Assembly (NCBI GenBank): GCA_023853785.1
Contig: JAJIRX010000798.1
Span: 186,001-250,000 of the forward strand
Reading direction: 5' to 3'
Source of the DNA: Psilocybe azurescens
Taxonomy: Eukaryota > Basidiomycota > Agaricomycetes > Agaricales > Agrocybaceae
Length of the DNA: 64,000 nt
The first letter of the stretch is position 1. Each line of letters starts with the position of its first letter. Below are positions 35,304 to 47,640 of the stretch, piece after piece. The translations under genes and the position numbers were made by a program. The notes below the pieces were generated by a model. The model was not told the DNA's origin, made no database searches, and saw nothing but the letters and a program-made list of their open reading frames with translations.

Positions 35304-36629
35304 CTTTGAGTTGACTCGGTGGTGGGGGTTGACAGTATGAGGATCACAAAGAGGTGAAGCTTATAAAACTCGGGCGGTAAAGCTGAATGACTCCGAGTTT
35401 CGAGGTGATGACCGTCGGAGTGAGGTCTCGCCGTCCTAGTCGGGTGAAATACACACCTGTGATCTATAAAGATTGCCCGACATCATCCCACGACCAGCAA
35501 TTGGTTCCCGACAATCTTAACATCGGCGCAGAGCCAACCATATCTGGCTTGCATGCTGCCATTTTTCGGCCACGTTGCCATCCTCGACGTTCAACAGTGT
35601 GAAAGCGCCCATTTAAGCCACCTTATTTTCTATTTAGATGCTCGGCAGCAATCAAGAAATGTGTCTAACATAGACACGCTGGCGGTCATGAGGCAAGATT
35701 TAAATCAGCCTATGAGAGAAAAAAAAAAGGACTACTCGCCTAAAGTCAGCCTCATCGTCTGTGACAGAACTTGTCCTTGTACTCCAGCGCTTATGACTTT
35801 AAAAAATCGTTAACAATATTCTCGTGGTCATTCTTCATTATCAAACTTCCGTCTCAGTCATCACCTACAGTAATAAGGTATCGTCGTCAGGTTGATTGGC
35901 GCTCGAGGATGTTTGCCCGTCTGACTCGTGGTGCTGATCTTCCTCAATCTTCAAAGATAGGGTTACGAACTGTCAGTGTTGAGAACAGGGAGACGATGGT
36001 TGTCAGCCGTATCTCTGTCGAGAGATCCATGGCGGATTAGGTCAGCGATGAATGCGGAGGCGTGCGGAAGTGGCTATGCTTGATGATTTGGACGCACCCC
36101 AGGGCCTCCGCTCGAGTTGTTTAGGCCACACAACGCCAGTGGGTTTCGATACCTGTATCAAGAGGCTAACAACGTCCAACATTACAGGGCTCATGATAGT
36201 GCTAATTCGACATCATGGTGCCCCTAAATGCCCGCTTCGGAGGCTGGGAATTCATATTCATCTCAGACTCGAGTGGACATGAATAGATTGAGGCGGTCCC
36301 GGTCAAAGAGGAGTCATATCACATACAAGCCTTTCAATATATTATGATTCACCATTACTATTGCTATTGCGTATGTGTATATGTATGTGAGGCCTACGGC
36401 TACAACATCAATGCAAGAGCCATGTACTACAGTTGCCTTGAAGTGGTGGGTCTGTGGCACCGCAGTGTGATGCACCGCTACGCAGCTGCGAGTCCTACTA
36501 TAAGAAGGACCAGTTCACTCCCCTATTCAAACATACGCGTCGGCGGCGACTTCTTATCTCTGTCCTTGAGTTACAGACACGTCAACATCGTCTTCCATCC
36601 TTCGTCGTCATTTCCAGCCGTTCAAAGCC
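35304..36629. other. Intergenic region between divergent metacaspase and pseudokinase 1 genes
   Basis: No supported gene. It presumably contains both promoters. A run of A (about 35720-35729) and a T/A-rich tract (about 36340-36390) are the only notable features. Confidence 0.4.
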
Positions 36630-37729
36630 ATGATAGAGTTCCACAGCAGGGATGGTTCTATTAGCCATGTATATGGTAATGAATTTGCTGGATCCAGAAC
36701 TACCAGGGTATATAGAACGTCCTTGGGGCCTCAGGTTGTCGCAATTAAAACATGGCATGCCTATGATGTAACAAACGAAGATTACAAAATGTTTAAAGAG
36801 GTATCGTATGCTTTCAGTCTAGATATATCTTCGTCCAATATAATCAATTTGTTTAGAAACTGGAAATTGAGCTTGTAAAGTGGCTAAAGGTCAATGCTCA
36901 TCCCTCACATCACAGGATGGATAGGAGTGGTCTCCAGCCCAACTGCAGGCCTGGACAAAATCCCGTCCCTGGTTCTTCCTTACTACAGAAATGGGAATGT
37001 ACTGCAGTATCTCTTTCACAATCCCCATGCGAATGCTTTGCTCATTGTGAGTCCTCTCTCATCAGTAAAAAAGATTGCGTCGTTGAAAATTTTATGATAT
37101 AAAGTTAATTAGTATTGCGAATGCTCTCAAATATCTCCACAGTCATGATCCGCCAATTATTCATGGAAGAGTCAGAGGAGTGAGCTTCCTTCCATCCCAC
37201 GTGTTCAACTTACCAAAACGATTTTCACCAATTCTGGGTTATTTCACAGAATAATATCTTAATTTCCGACGACGGCATACCTGTATTGTCAGACATAGGC
37301 ATGGGCATTCTTCCATTAACCGATTCTCACAGTCCGAGTGATATAAGATGGATGGCACCCGAAACGATAGAAAACGAGGCGGCCAACAGCACATTACCTA
37401 GCGATACGTATAGCTTCGGAATGACCATGCTCGAGGTCAGTCTTACTCTGCAAAATTGGCGTGATGGTAAAGTAAACTGGCTAACTCTAATGCTTCGATT
37501 CTGTTAGGTGATAACTGGAAAACGTCCATTCTCGGAACTAAGAACAAATAAACTGATCGGAATCATCGTTAAAGGGCGCTCTTTTCCAAGACCAAAGAGA
37601 CCAGAGTGCACAATGATAACGGACGGAATCTGGAATTTGTTAGTCCGGTGCTGGGACATCTCCCCGGAGAAGCGGCCTACCATAAACGAAGTTCATAATT
37701 TGCTCGAAGAAGAGCACATTACAAAATGA
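36630..37729 (+). CDS. TKL-like pseudokinase 1 (one +1 frameshift)
   Basis: Inferred exons are 36630-36800, 36857-37046, 37105-37179, 37250-37435 and 37508-37729, about 330 aa. VVAIKTW keeps the ATP-binding Lys, and LVLPYYRNGNVLQYL is the hinge. The catalytic loop reads IIHGRVRGNNILI, so the HRD Asp is replaced by Arg. LSDIGMGI stands in the DFG position. RWMAPETI is the APE motif and SFGMTMLEVITGKRPFSEL helix F to G. Exon 2 has one extra base, probably the T in CATCCCTCAC near 36902; every other exon is in phase. It is probably catalytically dead but could still be a signalling scaffold. It forms a tandem pair with the next gene. Confidence 0.8.
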
Positions 37730-38333
37730 ATGTGTTCGAGGTAATAATGGACTTCGTAGCGCTAATGGGCGATCGAATGACTGGCTTATTGTCCCGAGAA
37801 CTGTCCCATTAGATTACAATTGTTCAGTTATTGCTTGGATACAATGTCACTAGAAGTAGATATATAGATCTGCTGTGCCGTCTTTAGCGTGTCGCTATTA
37901 AAGCATTTGATGAAAGGATAGTAAATGCACGCTCAGCATCAGCGACAATGAATTACGTTGGAATCCGCTCCTCCTCGTACATGGAGTAGTCAACGTGTGG
38001 CAAATGTCAGACTCATCGCATTGATATTATTGCCCTGAAGGTTGTCTTATGGGAGAATAGAAAGCACTTAGCGAGTGGCATTTTCCAACACAATCTCCCA
38101 AATATCACCATTGTTTTCCATTGTCCTAATATGTCGAAATGAAGCCACTACGGCCTAATCTGGCCAATGGCCCAATGCTCATAATTCCGTCAATCTGCCG
38201 TATTGCAGATTTAAATTAGTGGCACTCAGTACACATATATAACAAGAATTTATGGGCCAATTAACATTTTCTTCTCTTGTATATCATTATCCTTCAAATA
38301 AGTTGTGCATTTTTCTGCATTCAATCCCCAACC
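37730..38333. other. Spacer between the two pseudokinase genes
   Basis: No gene seen. The first part is presumably the 3' UTR of pseudokinase 1 and the last 150 bases the promoter and leader of pseudokinase 2. Confidence 0.4.
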
Positions 38334-39676
38334 ATGAAGCTTACCTCACCCCGAAAATCCCGTCGTCACGATCCGTTAAGTCTGTATTCACGACCAGCGA
38401 CGAGTCTCCAGCTGGATTCAAGGCCAATCACGGAGATCTGGGAAGAATTAGGTGTCTATCAAAAGGCCGTTTTAAGTACCCCTGACACAGCTCAGATGTT
38501 TATGGGCGCTCCCACATATACCCATATCGAAAAGGTATTCGACCTGATAAAGTGGGACCTTTCTCAAAACGAACCAACGCACACGTCAACCTGGAACATA
38601 GTCAAACACTGGGATACAGGGCCGCTCGACGCCGAACAAACTACAGAGTTCCAGAAGGTAGGGCTACCATGGCGTCTTGTACGATATATACGATATTGAT
38701 ATATTTTTGCAGACGCTTATCCGCATAATCACAACTAGGAGGAAGGTTGAAGAGAATCCAAATATCGCGCCTTGCATGGGTTTCGCGCTCAAAAGCAACC
38801 TATGTCCCGGTGGCACCGGACTAGCTGAGTCAATCCCCGGCATCGTCACGCCATTCTACCAGACCGCCAACGAATACCTCGAAGGTAAGAGTCCCACGGC
38901 TTCAGTCTTACCACTGGTAAGAATCTCCAGCAATTACCTATGAAAGACTATTGAAATATTTTACAGCTCATTGACATAGCAAAGGCACTTCAATACCTCC
39001 ATAGTTTCAGTCCTCCTATTGTCCAAGGTATAATTAGAGGAGTAAGTCCAGCCACATATATTTTCTCACTCCTAACGATGTTTCTGTAGGCCAATGTCCT
39101 TATTTCTAAAGGCCCCAAAGCATTACTGACAGATATCGGGTTAATCAACCTTCCTCTGGCCCTCGACCATGAGGGAGGGAAGGTGGATGGCCCCGAGCTA
39201 CTCGGAACGCTGGCTCCGGAGTTATTCCACTCAGAGCTGGTGACTGGTAAACGGAAACAAAACGCATTCTCTATTACCCCAGCCTCTGATGTTTTTTCCT
39301 TCGGTCTTTTAGCACTTGAGGTGAGTTTTCACAATTCAAGCAATCGATTAGTCTCCAGGAATCTTGATACGCTTTTTACCTATAGCTCATCACTCGGAAG
39401 CAACCATATGACTATATCGAGAATCTTGGTATCAATGAGATCATTGGCTTCCGGAAGTGTGGTATGGCTCAACTGCGGAGACCCGAAAATGTCCCCGCAA
39501 TGACGGACGAACTATGGAATCTTCTGGAGCAGTGCGTGAAATATGATCCGACAAAGCGACCGCATATGGACTCTGTATTGAGATTCCTGGAAGCTATTCA
39601 TTCGGAAAGGGGTCCATTTGAAGAGTTAACTGAAGATACAGAGGAGGATATCGAGGAGAGCATTTTTGAGTATTAA
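38334..39676 (+). CDS. TKL-like pseudokinase 2, intact, 374 aa
   Basis: Exons are 38334-38657, 38713-38916, 38967-39041, 39090-39320 and 39386-39676, all in phase with GT/AG introns. Intron positions around the catalytic loop and before the LITRKQPYD block match those of pseudokinase 1, so the two are paralogues. The N-terminal 110 residues lack a clear glycine loop and VAIK. The loop reads PPIVQGIIRGANVLI, lacking HRD. LLTDIGL replaces DFG, TLAPELF is the APE region and WNLLEQCVKYDPTKRP the C-terminal helix. The tail is acidic (EELTEDTEEDIEES). It is probably a catalytically dead regulatory protein. Confidence 0.85.
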
Positions 39677-39889
39677 TTCAGTAATGACCGCCAGTGAGAT
39701 GATCCTATTTAGCTGTAAGAATGGCCCCTAATGGTAGTACGCAAATTTAAAAAAAACCACTGCGACGCACGTGATATAATATTAACTGCGCGTAAACAGA
39801 AGTTCAAATTAAAAACATGTTACAGAGACATACCCGCTTTACTTCTGTACTGCCTCCCATGAAACTCAGTATCTCTTTCAGACACTGCA

Positions 39890-41415
39890 CTACGCATTCG
39901 ACTGGGGCTTTAGCCAGCCTCTTGCCTCAAAATCGCCGAGTGTGTCGCTGATCATCTCCTCCAGGCCACGGTACTTCAATCCCAGAATCCTCTTTCCTTT
40001 CTCTGGGTTATAAGTAAAGAGAATTGTTTTGTCAAGGTCAGGTTTTCCGCGAGGAAGAACTCCAGAGGAGTAGAGCTCCGGTTTGAGGGAATGAACAATA
40101 TTGCCTGTGGGATTGATAATTCAAATTCTGCAAACCTTCGACGAAAACAGAAGAGACACGGACGCGTTTCTTGCCATGTTATTGCACCTTAACAAAAGAT
40201 ATTACATCTGCCATTATTAATATTCAAGGTAAAAGGACATACCGTTGGAAACAATAATCCTTTCTCCCCCGCCGACTCTTTTTGTAGAGCCACAACGTGC
40301 GCAGCAGCAATGTCGCGGACGTCAATGTACCCATAAGAAGTCTTGAGGATATCAACCGGCTTTTCTTTGGAGATGTTTTTCCACCATGTATCCAAAGAGG
40401 AATTGAGATTATCTGGGGTATCGACCCTCTGGAGAGGAGGCTGGGGGTACGTTTATCAATAAGGGAGTTCAAATTAATTCTTTGGTTCAGGAACTTACCC
40501 CTACGACCTGTATTGTTGACGAGAAAGAGGTTAGTTATGGAAGAAATCTTGTTATAATGTGTATCTGACCAAGGGTGGATTAAGAGCGACCAAATCCCAT
40601 CCTACATCACCCTTATGCTCATTATAATAGTCCCAAGCAGCTGAAACGAGGAGAAGAAACGCGTTCAGAGAAGAAAAATACAGCAATATAGCGCATATAT
40701 ATACCTCTTTCTGCCAGAACCTTCGAAGCACGATACTTGACAATATCAGGATTATCTTTGCCCTTTTCTTTGATGTCTTGCACATAAGTATCCGCCCAAT
40801 GTGTTTCGTCAAAGACGGCAGTGGGTTTGGTAACAGGATTTATAATGGCACCGGCGGATGAAGTGAGTACGATGCGCTTAACTTTACTCCTGGTAAATAC
40901 TACTGTAAATCGATCTCTCGGATTCGAGTTAAAGCTAAATCGTACCCGTATTTGTAAGCACTTTTCAAGACTGCCAAGGTACCTTGAACGGCCGGCTTGA
41001 TTGTATCTTTTCGAAACTTTTAGACACTGCACATATACGCGCACGTAACGGACGAAACATACCGTTTGGATCAGGGTTGGAGGAAGGTAAAGGAGATGCT
41101 GTATGCTCAATTGCATCAACTCCCTTCACAGCTTCGTCGAAAGCACCGTCCTGCCCGCACTGTTCGTAAGCATCCAACATGGCATTTTGACCACGTCCAG
41201 CAGACCTCAGTAATATCTGGTACAATAAAACACTCGACTTTATCCCCATAGTTCGAAAAATATTCCTTTAAATGTTTTCCCTTCTCTTCAGAGCGTACAG
41301 CTCCACGAACTGTGTACCCCTGTTCAAGGAGTGTGCGGATTACCCACATAGCGATATAGCCATTTGCGCCTGTGACTAGAACGCGTGCACTTGTGACTGG
41401 TAGAACTGTTGGCAT
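39890..41415 (-). CDS. NAD(P)-dependent SDR reductase A (one -1 frameshift)
   Basis: Extended short-chain dehydrogenase of the dihydroflavonol-reductase/Gre2 type. Eight exons: 41415-41206, 41150-41063, 41006-40946, 40889-40705, 40640-40570, 40507-40499, 40440-40243 and 40104-39890. The nucleotide-binding motif is LVTGANGYIAMW, IVLTSSAGAI carries the Ser, and YRASKVLAERAAW is the active-site YxxxK. Exon 6 is only 9 bp (VVG). Exon 7 is 198 bp against 199 in copy B; the missing base fits a G5 run at 40266-40270 that should be G6, shifting the frame before GERIIVSN. Likely substrate is a carbonyl such as methylglyoxal or a secondary metabolite; unknown. Confidence 0.85.
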
Positions 41416-41651
41416 AGCTGATAACTGATGATCTATGGAGCTCTGGAGTCCAACGGACGAAGAAGAAGGATGGGAAGGGAAAAAATTGCTTTATAATTAT
41501 ATATAAGTTTGAAATCACATGACCAGTGATGCCTCCTATTACGCGTTGGGCTAGGGCCTAAACTTCTCACTACGCGTTCTCTCAAACCTCAAACACATTA
41601 TTCGTTGCGAGATTACCAAAATTATTGTACATTTATGGATCCGTTGTTAAG

Positions 41652-43840
41652 TCAGACCTCTGGCTTGAGCTTGAGCCAACCTCTAGCGCCAAATTCGGCA
41701 AGAGTGTCCTTCAATGTCTCCTCGAAGCTGCGGTACTTTATACCGAGAACTCTCTTTCCTTTTTCGGGGTTGTAGACGTATAAAATAGTTTTTTCGAGCC
41801 TTGGATTTCCACGCTGAAGCACTCCCGAAGTAAATAGCTCTGGTGCGACCGAATAAGTGGTATCACCTAATTTACACCAAGTAAATAATATAGCAACAGC
41901 CCAGAAGAAAGGACTACGAACGTGTTTTTGCCATGTTGTGGCACCTTATTCAGAAAATGACGTAGGTATCTAATTAGTGAAGCTATGACGGAAAAAAATC
42001 CGACATACAGTGTAATACACTTCCTCGAGACATGAGAATGTATTTCTTGATTTATAAGCCCGTCACTCAATAAATTCAGAAAAAATTGGATATTAGTTAT
42101 GTATATACTCTGAACAATAAGAATGTGAAAAAAAATTAGGAAGAATACAGCGATTATAGGTTCAAATACCCAGTTTAAAAGTGCATCCCATTTGTCACGG
42201 ATTACAAGTCCTCGACACAACCGTGACATGCCTTTTGGGGCAGCTTGGGAAAGCCGCGTGTCACGCCTAACCGGAGTTTCGATGGCTGTGGTGAATTGAT
42301 GTCACTCTCTCGGTGTTGCTCTCATTGTTGACTGAATTACGACCCCATTTTAGCACCAAATACAACGAAATTTTTTGAGAATAAGGATGAAAGGAGTGCC
42401 GACATGTATTCCAGTTTTTAGACAGAAATACCTACTCAAACGCCCTACAGATCTGGCCAAGCATTTGGTATGTGCGAAACTTGGCTGAAATTTTTGACAA
42501 AATCACCCACTCTCGGTCGTGTTTTGCTTCCCATTGCCTACAAATTCCTATGAACACACATATATACAGAAAGAATCTTTGTACAGAATATTAGAGTAAC
42601 AAGTGGTCTATATCTTTGAATAATTCCATTTGTGTCGAGGAACCCTCGTGTCTCGAGGAGGTGTATTACACTGTACCATTAGCAATGATTATCCTTTCTC
42701 CCCCTGCGGCTTCCTTTTGCAGAGCAGCGACATGTGCAGCAGCAACGTCTCTAACGTCAATGTATCCATAAGACACTTTGAGAAAGTCGTCAGATCGTTC
42801 TTGGGAAATATTACCCCAAAGCTTCCTCATTGACGAATTAAGACCGGCTGGGCTATCTGCTTTTTGTAAAGGAGGCTAAGGCATTTTTGGAAGACGTCAG
42901 TGACTGAGTTGGTTTGGGTAATCTCACGGCTTACCCCAAAGACCTGTCTCGACAGTCAATAAAGACAGTCAGTGGGAAATATATGCATCAGAGCCTAAAT
43001 GCGAGGCTATATCTTACGTGGGGTGGATTAAGCGCGACTAGATCCCATCCAATTTCATTTTTATGCTGGTAGCAGAACTCCCACGCAGCTGTGTATTATC
43101 AGAGAGAATAAAACTTGATGCGTTCCGTATTCTCACCTCTCTCAGCCAAAACCTTTGAAGCTCGGTATTTCACCATATCTGGGTTGTCCTTTCCTTTTTC
43201 TTTGACAGCCTGCACGGCCTCGTCCGCCCAGTTGGTCTCGTCAAACATTGCGGTGGGCTTAGTGACAACATTGATAATTGCACTGCAGGACGATGTCAAT
43301 ACTATACGCTTGACGTTGGTTCTGTAAAGACTATTAATACTCAAAGTCCTCCGTGAAAGGAAAGTAAATACCCGTATTTGAGAGCACTCGTTAAGATCCC
43401 TACGGTACCGTGAACAGCTGGCTTGATTGTATCTAATCATATATTACCGGTCAGAGCAATGGATATAGATTATGAATTGGAAACATTGTACAATCAGGCT
43501 CAGGATTCGACGACGGCAAAGGAGACGCAGTATGAATGATCGCGTCAACACCTTTCACAGCTTCGTAGAAAGCACTGTCCTGACTCCATCATCAGATGAA
43601 ACAATCTCATTCTTATCATGACCAACGCACCTTGGAAATATCTGGCACTACAGTCCACTCCACCTTTTCTCTCCATCTCTCAAAATAATTCCTCAGATAC
43701 TCTCCTTTCTCCTTAGAGCGCACTGCACCTCGGATCGTATACCCCTCTTCGAGAAGAGTGCGGATCACCCACATCCCTATGAATCCATTGGCTCCTGTGA
43801 CGAGAACGCGAATATCAGAGTTTGGTAGGACAGCCGGCAT
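41652..43840 (-). CDS. NAD(P)-dependent SDR reductase B, intact, 345 aa
   Basis: Exons are 43840-43631, 43579-43492, 43432-43372, 43321-43137, 43088-43018, 42943-42935 (9 bp), 42875-42677 and 41866-41652. All phases agree, giving 345 aa. Motifs: LVTGANGFIGMW (canonical TGxxGxxG), IVLTSSCSAI, YRASKVLAERAAW, and VFGPPLQ across the micro-exon. Every exon length equals that of copy A except exon 7, where A lacks a base. The last intron (41867-42676) is 810 bp, against 138 bp in A, because of a MITE. The donor now reads GTACAG instead of the ancestral GTATGT. Splicing efficiency is therefore the open question. Confidence 0.9.
42008..42673. mobile_element. Tc1/mariner-like MITE, 666 bp, in the last intron of SDR B
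   Basis: The ends are imperfect inverted repeats: CAGTGTAATACACTTCCTCG on the left and the reverse complement of CAGTGTAATACACCTCCTCG on the right, continuing about 9 more bases. It is flanked by TA on both sides (42006-42007, 42674-42675), as Tc1/mariner elements require. No transposase frame inside. Removing the element and one TA restores a GTATGT donor identical to that of SDR A. Confidence 0.88.
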
Positions 43841-44079
43841 TACAGACAGTTGAAACGACGTGTGAGTGGGGCAGATCACACTGAGATGGCTTTTTATATA
43901 GTCGTGGAGTCATGTCATATGACCAGCCAGAACGAGTAATACTTTTACCACAGTTCCATCTATATTAGAATGACCTACTATGAGGGATAGTGATAAGATG
44001 CAGGGCAATCAACCGTCTTTCAAACAACTTTCAAGTCTGCGTAGCTCTACACCTTTCTAAACTTGGAACTCCGACTAAA
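43841..44079. other. Spacer between SDR B and SDR C
   Basis: Presumed promoter of SDR B; nothing else is recognised. Confidence 0.35.
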
Positions 44080-45120
44080 CCTTGGTTAAATTCTAAGCGT
44101 ACCTGCGGGATACTATCATTCTTTCACCTCCCGCTTCTTCTTTCTTCACGGATGCAACATGGGCGTCGGCGGGGTCGTGGACATCTATGTAATCATATGC
44201 TGTCTGGAGGATTTGATCTTTGGATTTATAGGTGTACCACAACTCGACGGACTGAGTCACTTCGGACATAGCCTTGAAGTTAAGACTTGGTGGCTGTAAG
44301 GCATGTTGGGTCTCATCAACATGCGTCTTCCGAGAAATTTAGACAGGAAAAAATACTTGCACCAAGAACCTCAACAGTTGATGTTGGTAAGCAGATGGAA
44401 GTTCATTGTAAGATACAAAGTTAATATATCTCATGTGAGTGGGATTGATCACAACGAGCTCCCACTCGATTCAGGCTCTATTTTCTTGTAAAAGTCTGGG
44501 ACGATGAGCGGCTGAATGACTGCTCCGATTGAGCAGTCATTACGATGCGTTTAACGTTGATCCTGAGAATCTCTGTAAAATGGTACGCGACTGAAAGGTG
44601 ACTTATCCAAATTTCGAGGCCCTTTCTAGCACACCTAAAGCGCCCCGTAAAGCAGGCTGTACATAGACTTGGTATTATGTGAGTGAATGGGTAGATGTGA
44701 GGAACTATGCGAATTAGTACTTTGGGGGTCCTCGCGTGTATTGCTAAGACTTTCAGGGACCGGACATGCGATATGCTCGATTGCATCAACGTTCATAATC
44801 ATGATTACTCTATCAAAAGCTCTTTCCTGTACGCCAGTAGTGGGAGTCCGTTATTAGTGTTCTTAAGAGTACGATGCAATCCATGGAGTACTATACTTAC
44901 CCTGGTGAAGCCTTTAACAATGATATACTCAAACCTATGGCCATATGACTCAGCAGCAAGAACTTCTTTGAGCTGTTCGCTTTTACTTTGAGAGCGGACT
45001 GTGCCACGAACGAGATATTCCTGGCTCGAGGAGTAATCGAACGATTCATGGTCTGAGACGTGGCCTTTGGCTCCGGTGACGAGGAATTGTGCGTCTGCGT
45101 TGGTTGGGTAAATTGGTATG
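44080..45120 (-). pseudogene. SDR reductase C, dead copy
   Basis: Scattered homology to SDR A and B on the minus strand: FLVTGAKG (TGxxGxxG partly kept), LVRGTVRSQSKSEQL, INVKRIVMT, and a YDYIDVHDPADAHVASV block ending in GGERMIV. The start codon, the YxxxK exon and the last exon are missing or unrecognisable, and stops interrupt the rest. Confidence 0.8.
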
Positions 45121-46468
45121 GTTAGAGATATAGAACTGATGGATAGGGCGGGGTGCTAGCATGGTCAATGTTATATACTTACTTTTTATAAGATTTCTTC
45201 GTTGTCAAATGGATATTTTCAGAGATGAAATACAGCGGCTAAACTGCTATATCAACTGATTATGCAATGGGTACAACCATAGACATTAACAACGCACGTA
45301 AACTGGAACTGTTTTGCTTACGGCGATGTGAAAGTATGCAACTGGTGGCAGTCCTCAACAGGTTTGAGTGACTAGCGGGCTGGTGACCGCCAATTAATTG
45401 CCGATGATTTATGAGCCTATATACATAAATGACGTTGCGAACAATTATTTGTGCATTCAATGATGCCCATGAGCACCGGATAAGCCTGATGAACTCTCGG
45501 ATGGGCTGGAGTACACTGGTACCAGTACCAGTAGCAATTCACGCCACACGAAGCGCTGGCGTACAACAAGTAGCACTGGCGGCTTTGAATATGAAAATAC
45601 ACGTTGGTTTTGCTAAAACCCAGTAAAGCATGCGTTGAAGACGAATAGCAATATCTTCATCTTCTTGAATCATCAATATTTCTCCAAGGAGGGTCGGGTT
45701 GCGTTTGAATCATTTGCTGCCAACATTGGGTGTACTGGACCACGGTCCGGAGTAACTGACTTGTCGTGTAGATTGCGTCAGAGAAGCCGTAGCCATAAGA
45801 TAGCCAAGAGAAAACAAAGAAATTCTTGACCAGGTCAAACGAATTAGGATTTTGGATTGTGCACTAAGTTTCACATTCAATTTCTACGAGTTGAGTAGAC
45901 CTTGGGCACTTGTTCTAGAGAAATGGAATTTCATGAGGGACGTGTAAGTGGTTTACTCGCAGGAGGATTTGAGTGCCAGGAGTCTACTCGTATGTTGTCG
46001 TTTCTCCGCTGGATTACGGTGAGGAAACGAGAGGATACCCTTGCAACTGGTGTCAACCATCCGAGAGGGCGTGTTGCCAGCTACTAATACGATGGCTTGC
46101 TATGAGGCCCGAATGTACGCCATAGATTCCTATTTATAGGCGCCAAAGAAACTGATATCAGACGGGCCAAAAGAGCCGCAGCATTTACCTTAGTTACTTG
46201 ACTACTTAAATAATTTATTCTGTCTGATACTGAATCGGAAGGCGTTTAACCATAAAATCTGACCTTGTAACCAATCATTCCATGAATTATTGTCTTCAAC
46301 GGTTCAAGGAATGAATTAATGACTGTCGGTGCGGAATGTCAGGAGCTGGTCTTGAATCTGAGTTTTAACTTCGAATACCTGCGGCCTGCCATTCCATTTC
46401 CAATGGTTGTCCCAAACCTCCGTGACAAGTCACAATTTCTTAAGCCTATAGGAAATATTTGACACAAA
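45121..46468. other. Intergenic region
   Basis: No gene supported. Near 45515-45535 there is a short palindromic ACTGGTACCAGTACCAGT. 46200-46440 is the upstream region shared with the gene at 27515-28194. Confidence 0.4.
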
Positions 46469-47118
46469 ATGCTGCCCGCTCCTCCAAACTTCGCCGCAGG
46501 ATACCACCTTCCTCAGTTTTCCTTGCAAAACAACTTCGTTTCTGGTTCTTCATATGGACCACATCCACAACCCGGGTATCTCTCTCAGGCCCTTCTACAA
46601 GATCCACTGCACCAAGGGGCAGATCCTAACTCGCCTGAAGTATTCAAGAATAACATACAAGTCGTACATCAGCGCGTGTACGAAGATGCTCAGGACGATG
46701 GGAAAGGGCCACGGTAGACCGTCGATGAACAGATGAGAGGAGAAGGAAAACGGATACCACGGCGGCGCAAATTAACTGAGACAGGTCGTGTGTTATTTGG
46801 TTTTTTGCAAATGATATCTTTTTCCGCTATTCTGATCAACAAGTTTTTGCCACGAAGACACAGGGAGACTGTGTCGATCAAGTATTTGGCGACCTAGACG
46901 AATTTCCCCCCGAGGCTTGACGTTATCTTATCCAGGAACTGTACAGCTGGGGCTTCACGAATGACATAGCATCGGTCCCAACATCTATGGTACCAACTGA
47001 AAAGGAGTTTTTGGAGAACAGATCAGCATTCCACGAGCAATTGCATAGAAGGCAAGACAGTGCTGCCGCCGTGACAATTCTGTTGATGACAGATCAAAAT
47101 GCTCGTCCTGCGAAATGA
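46469..47118 (+). pseudogene. Broken second copy of the uncharacterised gene at 27515-28194
   Basis: The first 65 or so codons (MLPAPPNFAAGYHLPQFSLQ to NNIQVVHQ) match at 46469-46670. The C-terminal part (VPTEKEFLENR, LMTDQNARPAK, stop) reappears at 46989-47118. Between them, roughly 46680-46900 is DNA resembling the NLR 5' flank, so the gene was interrupted by part of an NLR module or rearranged. Confidence 0.7.
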
Positions 47119-47640
47119 GCTTATGGAAAGGACCGCAGAGGTGCACTTGATACACTCATACGAAAGTCCGGACAGTTTATCTACACGTCCACTGTCGTGA
47201 AATATGTTACATCCCCGCATCATCGACCAATTGAAGTTGCTCTTGGTATACACCCGCTAAATGACAAAATTGTGAGCGATAGCCCCTTCGCCGAGCTCGA
47301 CGCATTTGTACCGGCACATCCAGATGGGGGTTGAAGATGTGGACCTAACACTGAAGATAATTGGTTTTCTCATTCTTCGCTCTCCGGACATTTCTGATCA
47401 CTCAGTAACATATATAGAAGCCCCCAATCTCTTGCTGAAAGTAATGGTTCACATGAAAATGCAAGTGTGCCAACCTGTGCCAACCATTCCTATACTACAT
47501 GTATCATTGAAAGATTAACTATTCGACACCTCTCGCTCGAAAGATTTTTTCTTGATCCTCCCGCAATGCACGCGCACACAAATATCCGTGCCTTTTTCAC
47601 GCATTGTTCGTTGAACGGGACCAACTGATTTACATCCTTT
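47119..47640 (+). pseudogene. NLR relic (second half of the NACHT exon)
   Basis: Pieces readable in shifting frames: DTLIRKSGQFIYTSTVVKYV, SDSPFAELDA, MGVEDVDLTLKIIGFLI and LHVSLKD, each aligning with exon 2 of the intact NLR. Stops and indels occur throughout. It is joined directly to the preceding relic. Confidence 0.78.

Noticed and set aside
36344..36664. 106-codon frame before pseudokinase 1
   Set aside because: Cys/Tyr/Val-biased read of a T/A-rich promoter stretch overlapping the real start; not convincing.
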